A stretch of DNA of 20,166 bases from CAZDAW01 sp964503685 (GTDB lineage Bacteria > Chloroflexota > Anaerolineae > Anaerolineales > Anaerolineaceae): NCBI GenBank assembly GCA_964503685.1, contig CAZDAW010000058.1, forward strand, positions 1 to 20,166, in the 5' to 3' direction. Shown here piece after piece: positions 7,272 through 15,088 of the stretch. The position numbers and the translations under genes are program-made. The notes beneath the pieces were generated by a model, which ran no database searches, was not told where the DNA came from, and was given only the letters and a program-made list of their open reading frames with translations. Within the stretch, counting starts at the first letter, position 1, and every line of letters starts with the position of its first letter.

Positions 7272-8495
7272 ATGGAATCGATTAAAGAACTCTACCGGAT
7301 CGGATACGGTCCATCCAGCAGTCACACGATAGGCCCGCATCGGGCAGCAGAACGCTTTTTACGCGAGCATTCCAATGCAGTAGAATTTCGGGTTACGTTA
7401 TATGGCAGTCTGGCAGCTACCGGCAAAGGTCATATGACGGATGCCGCCATCAGCGCAACGTTTGATCCTCTTCCTGTTGAGTTTGTGTGGAAACCTGAAG
7501 TCGTATTACCTGAACATCCCAACGGGATGTTATTTGAGGCTCTTGATGAGCATAAGGTGACGCTGGCAAGCTGGACAGTGTTCAGCGTTGGCGGCGGAGC
7601 TTTGCGCGAGGAAAATGAAGTCCCTTCCAACCGCCGGGTTTACAACCTGGATACAATGACGGCGATTCAAAAATACTGCACTCAAACAGGAAAATCGTAC
7701 TGGGAATATGTTGAAGAACGTGAGGGTAAAGACATCTGGGAATATTTACGCGCTGTACGCCAGGTAATGTATGAGGCCATCGAGCGTGGTCTGCAAACCG
7801 AAGGAGTATTGCCAGGTGGTCTGGGTGTGGCGCGTAAGGCCTCGACGATTTCGCGTAAAATATTTCTGGCAAATTCCAATTTCTTGACCCGCGGATATTT
7901 AACAGCTTATGCTCTGGCGGTGGCAGAAGAGAATGCAACCGGTGGGAAGATTGTTACTGCACCAACCTGCGGTTCGTGCGGTGTTCTGCCTGCTGTACTT
8001 CACCACATTGAAGACAATATGCGCTGCGGCGAAGAGATGGTACTGCATGCCCTGGCGACTGCCGGTTTGATTGGTAATTTGATCAAGTATAATGCTTCGA
8101 TTTCAGGCGCCGAAGTGGGCTGCCAGGGCGAAATTGGCGCTGCCTGCGCCATGGCAGCCGGCGCGGCTGCGCAAGTTTTGGGCGGAACGATCCGTCAGAT
8201 TGAATATGCTGCAGAAATGGGATTGGAACACCACCTGGGTTTAACTTGCGATCCGATTGGCGGATTGGTACAAATACCGTGCATCGAAAGAAATGTGTTC
8301 GCTGCCACCCGGGCTTTGAGTTGCGCCAATTATGCCAATTTTTCCGATGGCAGCCATCGTGTTTCGTTTGACGAAGTGGTTGAGGTCATGGAACAGACAG
8401 GGCATGATCTGCCTTCACTTTATCGCGAAACTGCCAGCGGCGGGCTGGCAAAAACCTATCGTTTTCCACCAAAACCCAACCACAAACATCAATGA
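7272..8495 (+). CDS. sdaA: L-serine dehydratase, single-chain [4Fe-4S] type
   Basis: Converts L-serine to pyruvate and ammonia in the cytoplasm. The product has 407 residues: an N-terminal beta domain with the family signature GPSSSHTIGPHRAA (13-26), then the alpha catalytic domain with TAPTCGSCGVLP (229-240) and GAEVGCQGEIGAAC. C284, C326 and C337 have the 42- and 11-residue spacings I recall for the cluster ligands of the Legionella enzyme. Unlike that enzyme, no C-terminal cysteine is present; the chain ends in a His-containing PNHKHQ, so the 'tail-in-mouth' fourth ligand may be missing. It is shorter than E. coli SdaA (about 454 residues). ATG 7272 has only a weak SD. It stands alone between the PII-like gene and mutL. 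Confidence 0.93.
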   Translation: MESIKELYRIGYGPSSSHTIGPHRAAERFLREHSNAVEFRVTLYGSLAATGKGHMTDAAISATFDPLPVEFVWKPEVVLPEHPNGMLFEALDEHKVTLASWTVFSVGGGALREENEVPSNRRVYNLDTMTAIQKYCTQTGKSYWEYVEEREGKDIWEYLRAVRQVMYEAIERGLQTEGVLPGGLGVARKASTISRKIFLANSNFLTRGYLTAYALAVAEENATGGKIVTAPTCGSCGVLPAVLHHIEDNMRCGEEMVLHALATAGLIGNLIKYNASISGAEVGCQGEIGAACAMAAGAAAQVLGGTIRQIEYAAEMGLEHHLGLTCDPIGGLVQIPCIERNVFAATRALSCANYANFSDGSHRVSFDEVVEVMEQTGHDLPSLYRETASGGLAKTYRFPPKPNHKHQ

Positions 8496-8556
8496 AATTT
8501 TAAGGATCCGATATATTAATCAATATTCCCACTCTTATAAACGGGTTTTATTGGTG

Positions 8557-8587
8557 CAGCCTGATGCTGATTTTATGCGTCAGGCTG
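8557..8587. terminator. hairpin between sdaA and mutL (terminator or operator)
   Basis: CAGCCTGATGC (8557-8567) pairs with GCGTCAGGCTG (8577-8587): 11 bp with one T-G wobble and a 9-nt T-rich loop. No U-tract follows, so it is a poor intrinsic terminator for sdaA. Its right edge lies 2 nt before the mutL -35 hexamer, so it could instead be a binding site affecting that promoter. Confidence 0.4.
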
Positions 8588-8589
8588 TG

Positions 8590-8618
8590 CTGTCAGTTCA
8601 TGCGATATCCGTTATAAT
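8590..8618 (+). promoter_or_regulatory. mutL promoter
   Basis: CTGTCA (8590-8595, 4/6 match to TTGACA) is 17 nt upstream of a perfect TATAAT (8613-8618). A start about 7 nt downstream would fall near 8625, only some 3 nt before the mutL ATG at 8628. No SD-like sequence fits before that ATG, so the transcript may be leaderless. Confidence 0.7.
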
Positions 8619-8627
8619 AGCACGATC

Positions 8628-10409
8628 ATGTCGATTCATATTCTTTCCCCTGAAGTTGCCTCACAGATTGCCGCCGGCGAGGTTATTGAACGTCCGGCGT
8701 CGGTTGTGAAAGAATGCCTGGAGAATGCTCTTGATGCAGGCGCTCATCGGGTAGTCATCAAGGTCGAGGGCGCTGGTCGGCGTCTGATCGAAATATCAGA
8801 TGATGGCTGTGGTATTCCGGCAGGCGAACTCGCCTTGGCTGTTGAGCGGCATGCCACCAGCAAATTGAGTCGCGCTGAAGATCTGTTTCAGATCGGCACG
8901 CTTGGTTTCCGCGGCGAGGCGCTGGCTTCCATCGGTTCGGTTTCACGCCTGACGATCACCTCTCGCGTCGAAGATGAATCGGTTGGGGCGCGTCTGCGCG
9001 TCGAAGGGGGCAAAAATGATGCTGTGGAGCCCATTGGAGCGTCTATTGGAACGACGGTCCGTGTAGAAGATCTTTTTTATAATGTGCCAGCCCGTCTAAA
9101 ATTTCTAAAACAGGATGCTACCGAACGCCAGCAGATAGACGCTCTGGTCACCCGCTATGCCCTGGCATACCCCCATGTGCGTTTTAAACTCATACAGGAA
9201 GGCAAAACAATATTGCAGACGGCGGGGAATGGCGACCGACGAGAGATTCTCGCCAACCTTTACGGTGTGGAGATTGCTCGTCAGATGCTTGAAGTACTCG
9301 CTGATGAAGATGAATTACGACTGACCGGTTTTATCAGCCCCACCTCGCTCACCCGGTCAAACCGCCGTGAGCTGACTTTCTTTATCAACGGACGCTGGGT
9401 GCAGGATACATCCGTTGTTGCAGCCTTATTGAAGGCTTACCATACACTTTTAATGGTAGGCCGTTATCCCATAGCGATTATTTTCATTGAACTGCCCGCT
9501 GAATCGGTTGATGTGAATGTGCATCCGGCAAAGGCTGAAGTGCGATTTAAAAACCCTGACAAGATCTTCAGCAGTGTGCAGCGAGCTGTGAGGCGGGCGT
9601 TGCTGGCTTATACACCGATCCCACAGGTGATGCCAGCGCAATGGAGAGCTTATCCATTACTAGATGACCGACGTAAAATTGACCCTGCCTGGGGTATGGC
9701 TTCCCAACTCAATGCAGCGACGGATGATGCCAGCGTCACTGATGGTGTTAAACCCGGCTTGAACATCGAGACAGGGGCGGAAACGGGCAGCGAAACGCAA
9801 TCTCAACCCATCCCACTGCCCACTCGTTTGCCTTTACTTCGTCTGGTTGGTCAAGTCGGCGCAACTTACCTTGTCGCTGAAGCGCCGGATGGATTATACT
9901 TGATTGATCAGCATGCTGCTCACGAGCGAGTGTTGTTTGAACGCTTCATGGCGCAGCGCCAATCCTCAATCCAATCGCAGAGTCTGTTGGAACCGGCAAC
10001 TTTACAATTGACACCTCAGGCGGCGCGATTATTGGAAGAGCAGTTGCCTGTGTTGGATCAATGGGGCTTTAGGGTCGAACCTTTTGGCCCCAATACTTTC
10101 CTGGTACGCAGTATCCCTGCTCTTTTGGGGAGCAGTGATCCGGCTGTCGCTCTTCAAGTATTGGTGGAAGATTTTGAAGAGGATGAGACGCCCCTTCAGA
10201 CCGAAATCGAGGCGCGTATTATCGCTCGCATTTGTAAGCGTACAGCGGTAAAAGCCGGGCAAGTTCTTACGCTTCAGGAACAGATTGCTCTGCTCGAAGG
10301 TTTGGAATCATGCCAATCGCCGCGCACCTGCCCGCATGGCCGTCCGACAATGATCCATCTTTCGGTCGATTTATTGGAAAGACAATTTGGGCGCAGAGGC
10401 GCCAGATGA
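8628..10409 (+). CDS. mutL: DNA mismatch repair protein MutL, endonuclease type
   Basis: The product has 593 residues. The N-terminal GHKL ATPase shows SQIAAGEVIERPASVVKE, ENALDAGA (32-39), SDDGCGI (57-63), HATSKL (75-80) and GFRGEAL (93-99). A transducer domain follows, with INGRWV and VDVNVHPAKAEVRF. After a linker of low conservation, the C-terminal domain has the nicking-endonuclease motif DQHAAHERVLFE starting at D427 (DQHAxxExxxxE) and CPHGRP at 568-573, a metal-site motif of endonuclease MutLs. MutL therefore probably nicks the new strand itself, as in bacteria lacking MutH. It couples MutS mismatch recognition to repair; no mutS is in the window. ATG 8628 agrees with known MutL N-termini. 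Confidence 0.97.
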   Translation: MSIHILSPEVASQIAAGEVIERPASVVKECLENALDAGAHRVVIKVEGAGRRLIEISDDGCGIPAGELALAVERHATSKLSRAEDLFQIGTLGFRGEALASIGSVSRLTITSRVEDESVGARLRVEGGKNDAVEPIGASIGTTVRVEDLFYNVPARLKFLKQDATERQQIDALVTRYALAYPHVRFKLIQEGKTILQTAGNGDRREILANLYGVEIARQMLEVLADEDELRLTGFISPTSLTRSNRRELTFFINGRWVQDTSVVAALLKAYHTLLMVGRYPIAIIFIELPAESVDVNVHPAKAEVRFKNPDKIFSSVQRAVRRALLAYTPIPQVMPAQWRAYPLLDDRRKIDPAWGMASQLNAATDDASVTDGVKPGLNIETGAETGSETQSQPIPLPTRLPLLRLVGQVGATYLVAEAPDGLYLIDQHAAHERVLFERFMAQRQSSIQSQSLLEPATLQLTPQAARLLEEQLPVLDQWGFRVEPFGPNTFLVRSIPALLGSSDPAVALQVLVEDFEEDETPLQTEIEARIIARICKRTAVKAGQVLTLQEQIALLEGLESCQSPRTCPHGRPTMIHLSVDLLERQFGRRGAR

Positions 10410-10459
10410 AGAATAGATCATTTACAGTTTATTGTATCTTATCGGTTAAGGAGTAAGTC

Positions 10460-11416
10460 ATGAAAGCATTATGGCTGGAAAATGGCCAATTGTCGATGAG
10501 AGATTTGTCTATGCCTGAAATTTCCAAGGGCGAAGCTCTCATTCGGATGATAACTGCTGGAGTATGTGGCACTGATCTGGAACTCACGCGTGGATATAAA
10601 AATTTTACCGGAATACCAGGGCATGAATTTATCGGTGAAGTTGTTAAAGTAGACGGCGACCCTGATTGGATTGGTAAACGTGTGGTTGGCGAGATCAATA
10701 TCGGATGTGGCAAATGCCGGCTTTGCCAGATTGGACTTTCGAAACATTGTTTGCATCGTTGCGCTTTAGGCATAACAAATTGGAACGGCGTTTTTGCAGA
10801 ATACTTTAAGCTACCGATTAAGAATCTGCATGCTGTGCCGCCAGGTGTAGGTGATGAACAAGCCGTCTTTACCGAACCTCTGGCGGCTGCTCTGGAGATC
10901 CAGGAACAGGTCAACATCCGAATTACTGATCGCGTTCTTGTTATTGGGGCAGGGCGTTTTGGGCAATTGATCGCCCAAACGCTGGCTTTGACGGGCAGTA
11001 ATTTTCATGTAGTTGTTCGCGATCTACACCAACGCCAATTATTGCATGGTCGGAATATTCGCACCATCACGTTTGAAGAAGTAGAGGAACAAAGCTATGA
11101 TGTAGTCATCGAAGCCAGCGGCGCTCATGAGTTGTTTGCTCTGGCGCGGAAAGCGGTTCGTCCGGCGGGTTGCATTGTTATGAAAAGCACCTATCATGGC
11201 AATACGACCGTTGATCTTTCTTCTCTGGTGGTGGACGAGATTAAATTGGTAGGTTCGCGTTGTGGGCCTTTTCCTCCGGCTTTGCGTTTATTGGAAACAG
11301 GACAGATTGATCCATTACCCCTGATCAGTGCTCGTTATTCATTGGATGATTCGGTAAAGGCCCTTAACCACGCTGCCCAGCACGGTGTGATTAAGGTTAT
11401 TATTCAGGCAAACTGA
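10460..11416 (+). CDS. zinc-dependent MDR alcohol dehydrogenase
   Basis: The product has 318 residues, a little short for the roughly 340-350-residue family. Catalytic zinc ligands are C36 (in AGVCGTD) and H55-E56 (in PGHEFIGE). The structural zinc lobe is Cx2Cx2Cx7C at C83, C86, C89 and C97. A Rossmann fold begins VLVIGAGRFGQL for NAD(P). The second half of the fold is lean, with no clear NADP-specificity residues. It probably oxidises or reduces a polyol or alcohol in the sorbitol/threonine dehydrogenase-like branch; substrate unknown. ATG 10460 has AAGGAG (10448-10453) with a 6-nt gap. It stands 50 nt after mutL and probably forms its own unit or reads through from it. Confidence 0.88.
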   Translation: MKALWLENGQLSMRDLSMPEISKGEALIRMITAGVCGTDLELTRGYKNFTGIPGHEFIGEVVKVDGDPDWIGKRVVGEINIGCGKCRLCQIGLSKHCLHRCALGITNWNGVFAEYFKLPIKNLHAVPPGVGDEQAVFTEPLAAALEIQEQVNIRITDRVLVIGAGRFGQLIAQTLALTGSNFHVVVRDLHQRQLLHGRNIRTITFEEVEEQSYDVVIEASGAHELFALARKAVRPAGCIVMKSTYHGNTTVDLSSLVVDEIKLVGSRCGPFPPALRLLETGQIDPLPLISARYSLDDSVKALNHAAQHGVIKVIIQAN

Positions 11417-11432
11417 TCTATTACAGACCTGC

Positions 11433-11461
11433 CCAGGGAATTTGTGTATCGAATTGCCTGG
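11433..11461 (+). terminator. candidate terminator hairpin after the dehydrogenase
   Basis: CCAGGGAATT (11433-11442) and AATTGCCTGG (11452-11461) pair over 9 of 10 positions with a 9-nt loop, 16 nt after the stop codon. The downstream ATTCTCCCG lacks a clean U-run, so termination is uncertain. Confidence 0.4.
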
Positions 11462-11582
11462 ATTCTCCCGTAATTATTTCATCCGTTTGTTGCCTTAGAT
11501 GAAAGATAGCATCGAGATTCCAGACGTCTATTCGTAAGGCTTTGACGTGTTAAAGATAATAAGAGTAATTTGCTCTAAAAAC

Positions 11583-11616
11583 TGTTATAATTAATCCGGT
11601 AACTAACAGAAAGGAG
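11583..11616 (+). promoter_or_regulatory. extended -10 promoter and strong RBS for the DUF362 operon
   Basis: TGT directly precedes TATAAT (11583-11591), an extended -10 element that needs little or no -35. AAGGAG (11611-11616) then lies 6 nt before ATG 11623. A transcript would start near 11598 with a leader of about 25 nt. A separate TTGACG at 11542 with a poor -10 match is a weaker alternative. Confidence 0.6.
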
Positions 11617-11622
11617 AGTCTC

Positions 11623-12783
11623 ATGGAGCACAAACGCTCCGCGGCGCGCTCCCCAAATTCTTCGATCTTCTCCCGCCGTGAATTTCTTAAGTTAGCACTT
11701 CTGAGTTTTTTGGCTGGTTGCCTCCCGTTTCGAAAAGCGATTCCATTACCGACCAATGTACTTACGCCTGCCCAATGGCCTGCAACTGAAACACCCTCTC
11801 ATCCGCCGACAAACACGATTCTTTCCCAAACAACTCAAACTCCAACAGCTGCCCAGACGGCTTATGTGCAGATATCCGGCCGCAAACTTCCTCCTGCGAT
11901 TCGCTTCTATCCTGACGCCCTCAGCCGGGTGGTTCATACTCATCATAAAGGCGTATGGGAGGGCGAAAATCTCGTCCCTGATGTTCTGGGACAGATGTTG
12001 GATACATCGGTTACGCAATTGACCGGATTGAGCGATGTCAATGAAGCGTGGTTGGCGCTCTTTAAACCTGAGGAACGGATTGCTATTAAGGTCAATACCA
12101 TTGCAGGCAGCAGTGATTGGACGCATGCGCCGCTCGTGATGGCCGTGGTCGAAAAATTGGCGGCTGCCGGCATCCCGCCCGAACAAGTCACCATTTACGA
12201 TCGGGGGATTGGCGAGATGACCAGCGCTGGTTATACTGAAAACCGGGACGGCCCCGGCGTGAGATGTTATGGGACTGACTATGATTACATGGAAGGTTTC
12301 ACGGTTATTGATATACCTGTCAGGTTGAGCAGCATATTGATGAATCATGACGCTCTGATCAATATGCCAATTCTCAAGCAGCACGGGATGGCCGGAATTT
12401 CCTTTTCGATGAAAAATCATTACGGCACCATTGATCGCCCAGGTAATTTCCATTCAGGTAAATATATGTCGCGCGGGTTGGCGGAGATCAATGCCCTCGA
12501 GCCGATCGCCAGCCGCACGCGGCTGATCGTAGGCGACCTGTTAACCATCGTTTTGGGAGATAGCTGGAACAGGCGGGTGAAAGGCGACGCGATTATGCTG
12601 AGCTTTGATCCTGTGGCAATCGATTTTATGGCGCAGCAGGTGTTCAAGGATGTGACGATCGGCCTGGGCGGAAACCCGAAATCTCATTTACAGCGCAGCG
12701 ACGCCTGGCTGGCGAGCGGCGCAGAATTAGGATTGGGAACCAACGATCCGGCCAACATGGACTATAAGGAGATAAACCTGTGA
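11623..12783 (+). CDS. DUF362 protein, Tat-exported lipoprotein
   Basis: The product has 386 residues. The N-terminus has a twin-arginine motif SRREFLK (17-23), a hydrophobic core and a clean lipobox LAGC with Cys33, so it is probably exported folded by Tat and lipid-anchored. A Pro/Thr-rich linker (about 37-80) lifts the domain off the membrane. The DUF362 core includes KVNTIAGSSDWTHAPLVMAVVEKL, a YDRGIGEM segment and DALINMPILKQHGMAG followed by MKNHYG. DUF362 has no settled biochemical function that I know of; Tat export suggests a cofactor or metal bound before export. The gene overlaps the next DUF362 gene. Confidence 0.88.
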   Translation: MEHKRSAARSPNSSIFSRREFLKLALLSFLAGCLPFRKAIPLPTNVLTPAQWPATETPSHPPTNTILSQTTQTPTAAQTAYVQISGRKLPPAIRFYPDALSRVVHTHHKGVWEGENLVPDVLGQMLDTSVTQLTGLSDVNEAWLALFKPEERIAIKVNTIAGSSDWTHAPLVMAVVEKLAAAGIPPEQVTIYDRGIGEMTSAGYTENRDGPGVRCYGTDYDYMEGFTVIDIPVRLSSILMNHDALINMPILKQHGMAGISFSMKNHYGTIDRPGNFHSGKYMSRGLAEINALEPIASRTRLIVGDLLTIVLGDSWNRRVKGDAIMLSFDPVAIDFMAQQVFKDVTIGLGGNPKSHLQRSDAWLASGAELGLGTNDPANMDYKEINL

Positions 12784-13724
12784 TGAGACGATTATCCCGA
12801 CGCGATTTTCTCAAGCTGGTTGGCGTAACTTCAACCAGTATGCTTCTTTATCAAGCCGGTTGCACGCCGGCGGCGAAATCGGGGGGGCGGTCGCCGGCGC
12901 CTGCGCCCAGCGGCGACCAGGCTTACCTGGCGGTCGCGCACGGCGCTGACCCGGCCGCCATCACTCAGGCTGCGGTGAAAGCTCTGGGCGGCATTGAACG
13001 CTTTGTTAAGCCCGGACAACAGGTTATTATAAAACCCAACATTTGCGTAGATTACCATCCTCCCGAATTTGCTGCAACCACCAATCCGCAGGTTGTTGCA
13101 GCGTTGGTAGCCTTATGTCTGGGCGCCGGGGCAAAACGGGTGCGGGTGATGGATGCCCCTTTTGGCGGGACGTCCGAGTCGGCCTATTCGATCAGCGGGA
13201 TCGCCGAAGCAGTCCAGGCTGCCGGGGGTGAAATGGAGGTAATGAGTTCGTTCAAGTACACTTCATTTGACATTCCAGGCGGGAAAGATATAAAATCCTG
13301 GGATATCTATCAAGACGTGATGGATGCGGATGTGTTAATCAATGTTCCCATCGCCAAGCACCATTCGCTTGCCCGCCTGACGATTGGCGGGAAGAACTTG
13401 TTGGGGGTGGTGAAATCTCCCAATCGCATTCATGTCAATCTGGGGCAGCGCATTGCCGATCTGACCAGCGTTATCCGTCCGACTTTGACGGTTGTGGACG
13501 CTTACCGCATCCTGATGGCGCATGGACCGACCGGCGGCAGCTTGAACGATGTCAAAGAGACGCACACGGTGATTGCCAGCCACGATAGCGTTACCGCTGA
13601 TTCTTATGCGACGACGCTTTTTGGTTTGACCGGCGCAGATGTCCCTTTCATTAAGGCATCGGCTGATATGGGGCTTGGCGCGCTGGATTGGAAGAGCGTT
13701 AAAATAGCAGAAATCAACGTTTGA
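12780..13724 (+). CDS. second DUF362 protein, Tat-exported
   Basis: The start is GTG 12780 (AAGGAG at 12766-12771, 8-nt gap) or ATG 12783 (11-nt gap). Both overlap the previous stop, so translation is coupled; I give the GTG because its spacing is better. The product has 314 residues with SRRDFLK at 6-12 and a hydrophobic stretch ending YQAGC at Cys28. Gln at -3 makes the lipobox imperfect, so it may be cut by signal peptidase I or stay anchored. The core repeats the first protein's pattern: KPNICVDYHPPEFAATTNP, MDAPFGG, then DVLINVPIAKHHSLA followed by GGKNLLGVV. The two proteins are divergent paralogues and probably work together. Confidence 0.88.
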   Translation: MMRRLSRRDFLKLVGVTSTSMLLYQAGCTPAAKSGGRSPAPAPSGDQAYLAVAHGADPAAITQAAVKALGGIERFVKPGQQVIIKPNICVDYHPPEFAATTNPQVVAALVALCLGAGAKRVRVMDAPFGGTSESAYSISGIAEAVQAAGGEMEVMSSFKYTSFDIPGGKDIKSWDIYQDVMDADVLINVPIAKHHSLARLTIGGKNLLGVVKSPNRIHVNLGQRIADLTSVIRPTLTVVDAYRILMAHGPTGGSLNDVKETHTVIASHDSVTADSYATTLFGLTGADVPFIKASADMGLGALDWKSVKIAEINV

Positions 13725-13813
13725 TGACTGACCACCAGCGGAGAGAGTCAATGCGGCTTTTGCAGGTTGGGTTGAGCGATTCTTATCTCTACTTTATCCT
13801 TTTTGTGAGAAAG

Positions 13814-13846
13814 CGAAACCCAACATCTTGGAATTGTTGGGTTTCG
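13814..13846. terminator. strong hairpin after the DUF362 pair
   Basis: CGAAACCCAACA (13814-13825) and TGTTGGGTTTCG (13835-13846) are perfect complements over 12 bp with a 9-nt loop, about 90 nt past the DUF362 stop. No U-run follows on either strand, but the stem is strong and placed where a terminator is expected. Confidence 0.6.
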
Positions 13847-13993
13847 GGGCGCTTAACTCACGACAAAATTAATTGAAAGCTGCCCCTCACACCCGAAGGG
13901 TGCATACCCAACCAAAACCATTTATTTAGCGAGAAGACCACTAAGTTTATTTAATAGATAATTAACTCAAGTTGTTGCCTGTAGAATTTTTTG

Positions 13994-14124
13994 CCACAGA
14001 TACCCTGGCGGGTATAATATAAACGCAGATGCATACAGATTATTGATGAATCAAAGTAAAATCAGTGTAAACAGGTGCCCGCAGGGTATCAGCGTGTACA
14101 TCGTACCCTTCAGGGTATCTGCGG
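13994..14124. repeat. 131-nt dispersed palindromic element (MITE/REP-like)
   Basis: The two 21-nt ends (13994-14014 and 14104-14124) are inverted copies matching at 18 of 21 positions, both beginning CCRCAGATACCCTG when read inward. Inside, GCAGATGCATACAGATT and AATCAGTGTAAACAGGTGC form an imperfect inner stem. The core resembles the widespread CACAGAT...ATCTGCGG intergenic repeat that I recall from many bacteria. Small CCC-loop-GGG hairpins are embedded at both ends and in the right half (14078-14086). No transposase is present. Confidence 0.6.
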
Positions 14125-14184
14125 TTTTATGATTATTTCCTCTTGTAATTTGTCCTAGGCGGCAACTTAGTTTAACTAATGAAA

Positions 14185-14197
14185 AGAGGTTCACTTG
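14185..14197 (+). promoter_or_regulatory. RBS that decides a TTG start
   Basis: AGAGG at 14185-14189 lies 5 nt before TTG 14195. No in-frame ATG lies ahead of the signal peptide, and starting here gives a complete lipoprotein signal, so TTG is the likely start. Confidence 0.65.
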
Positions 14198-15088
14198 CAT
14201 ATAGGGTGCAGGTTATGGCTTTTGGGGTTTTGTCTGATATTGTTGAGCGGTTGTAATCAGCCGGCGACGGACTCCACAACAGGGCCGGATGCTTTGTCTC
14301 AATTCGAGACATGGGATGCGATTTTCCCGGTTGACAACAGCGTTTCGGGCTGGAAATCTGCTGCGCCGCTGGAAGTTTACATGCGGGATAACCTTTTCGA
14401 TTTGGTGGATGGCGGCGCTGATTCGTACCTGGCTTATGGCTTCGAGCAGGTCGCCGTTCGGCGTTACCAGAACGCAGCGGATGATCGGCTGGTCATCCAG
14501 GTTTGGAAGATGGCCAGCCCGGCGGATGCTTACGGCTTATTCACCGTTAATCAATCGGGCGCGGCGATAGCCGTTGGGAATGGCGGCGCTTCGGAACCAG
14601 GGGTGCGCCTGGTTTTCTGGCAGGCGAATTACTGTGTTGTTATCAACGCCGCCGCAAATCTGCCTGATGACGTTCTGCAATCTTTTGCGGCGGCGTTGAG
14701 CGCCCGGTTGCCCGGCGGCGGCGAGCCGCCGGCTTTGGTCAAACGCTTGCCGGCTGGCGGCCTGGTAGAGAACAGTTACCGCTTCTTTCATGTTGAGCTG
14801 TCGATACAAGATGAAGTCTGGTTGGGCGGCGAGAATGCCCTGGGCTTAAGCTCGCAGACGAACGGCGTTCTGGCCCGGTATGAGCTTGAGGGCGGCCCGG
14901 CGCGTTTGATGCTTATCGAGTATCCGGATGCTGCCGGGGCCGCGGTTGCGCTGAATGCCCTCAGGCAAATCGAGGACAGCGAGCTGATCGTCGCGGAGAC
15001 GCGGGCGAATCTTTTGGGAGCGGTTTTCGGGCAGGCAGATCAGGTTGCCGCTCAGGCGCTTCTTGAGGAAGGATTACAACAACGATGA
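14195..15088 (+). CDS. DUF6599-like exported lipoprotein
   Basis: The product has 297 residues starting at TTG. A signal sequence of about 19 residues ends in lipobox LSGC (Cys20), predicting a lipid-anchored extracytoplasmic protein. The segment LFDLVDGGADSYLAYGFEQV followed by DRLVIQVWKM and SPADAYGLFTV matches my memory of DUF6599 proteins, where a [Y/V]-[N/D]-GGA-x-x-Y-x-x-YGF pattern is typical. A second half with LAL/RLP segments repeats a similar alpha/beta pattern. Its stop overlaps the start of the polyferredoxin gene (ATGA, 15085-15088), so the two are translationally coupled and probably one complex. The molecular role is unknown. Confidence 0.8.
   Translation: MHIGCRLWLLGFCLILLSGCNQPATDSTTGPDALSQFETWDAIFPVDNSVSGWKSAAPLEVYMRDNLFDLVDGGADSYLAYGFEQVAVRRYQNAADDRLVIQVWKMASPADAYGLFTVNQSGAAIAVGNGGASEPGVRLVFWQANYCVVINAAANLPDDVLQSFAAALSARLPGGGEPPALVKRLPAGGLVENSYRFFHVELSIQDEVWLGGENALGLSSQTNGVLARYELEGGPARLMLIEYPDAAGAAVALNALRQIEDSELIVAETRANLLGAVFGQADQVAAQALLEEGLQQR

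Larger units (their letters stand above)
13725..14194. other. 470-nt non-coding gap with hairpin and dispersed repeat
   Basis: No convincing gene is present. From left to right it holds the 12-bp hairpin at 13814, a small 5-bp hairpin CACCCGAAGGGTG (13890-13902), an AT-rich stretch, the 131-nt inverted-repeat element at 13994-14124, and a short leader with the SD of the lipoprotein gene. It splits the DUF362 pair from the lipoprotein/polyferredoxin genes, probably into separate transcripts. Confidence 0.75.

Noticed and set aside
13751..13876. A 41-codon ATG frame with a GGAGAG-like SD after the second DUF362 gene.
   Set aside because: It runs through the strong 12-bp hairpin, has no recognisable protein pattern and mixed composition; more likely 3' UTR and terminator sequence.
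14167..14179. TTAGTT-T-AACTAA dyad before the lipoprotein gene as an operator.
   Set aside because: Six AT-rich pairs in an AT-rich spacer are likely by chance, and no clear promoter overlaps it.
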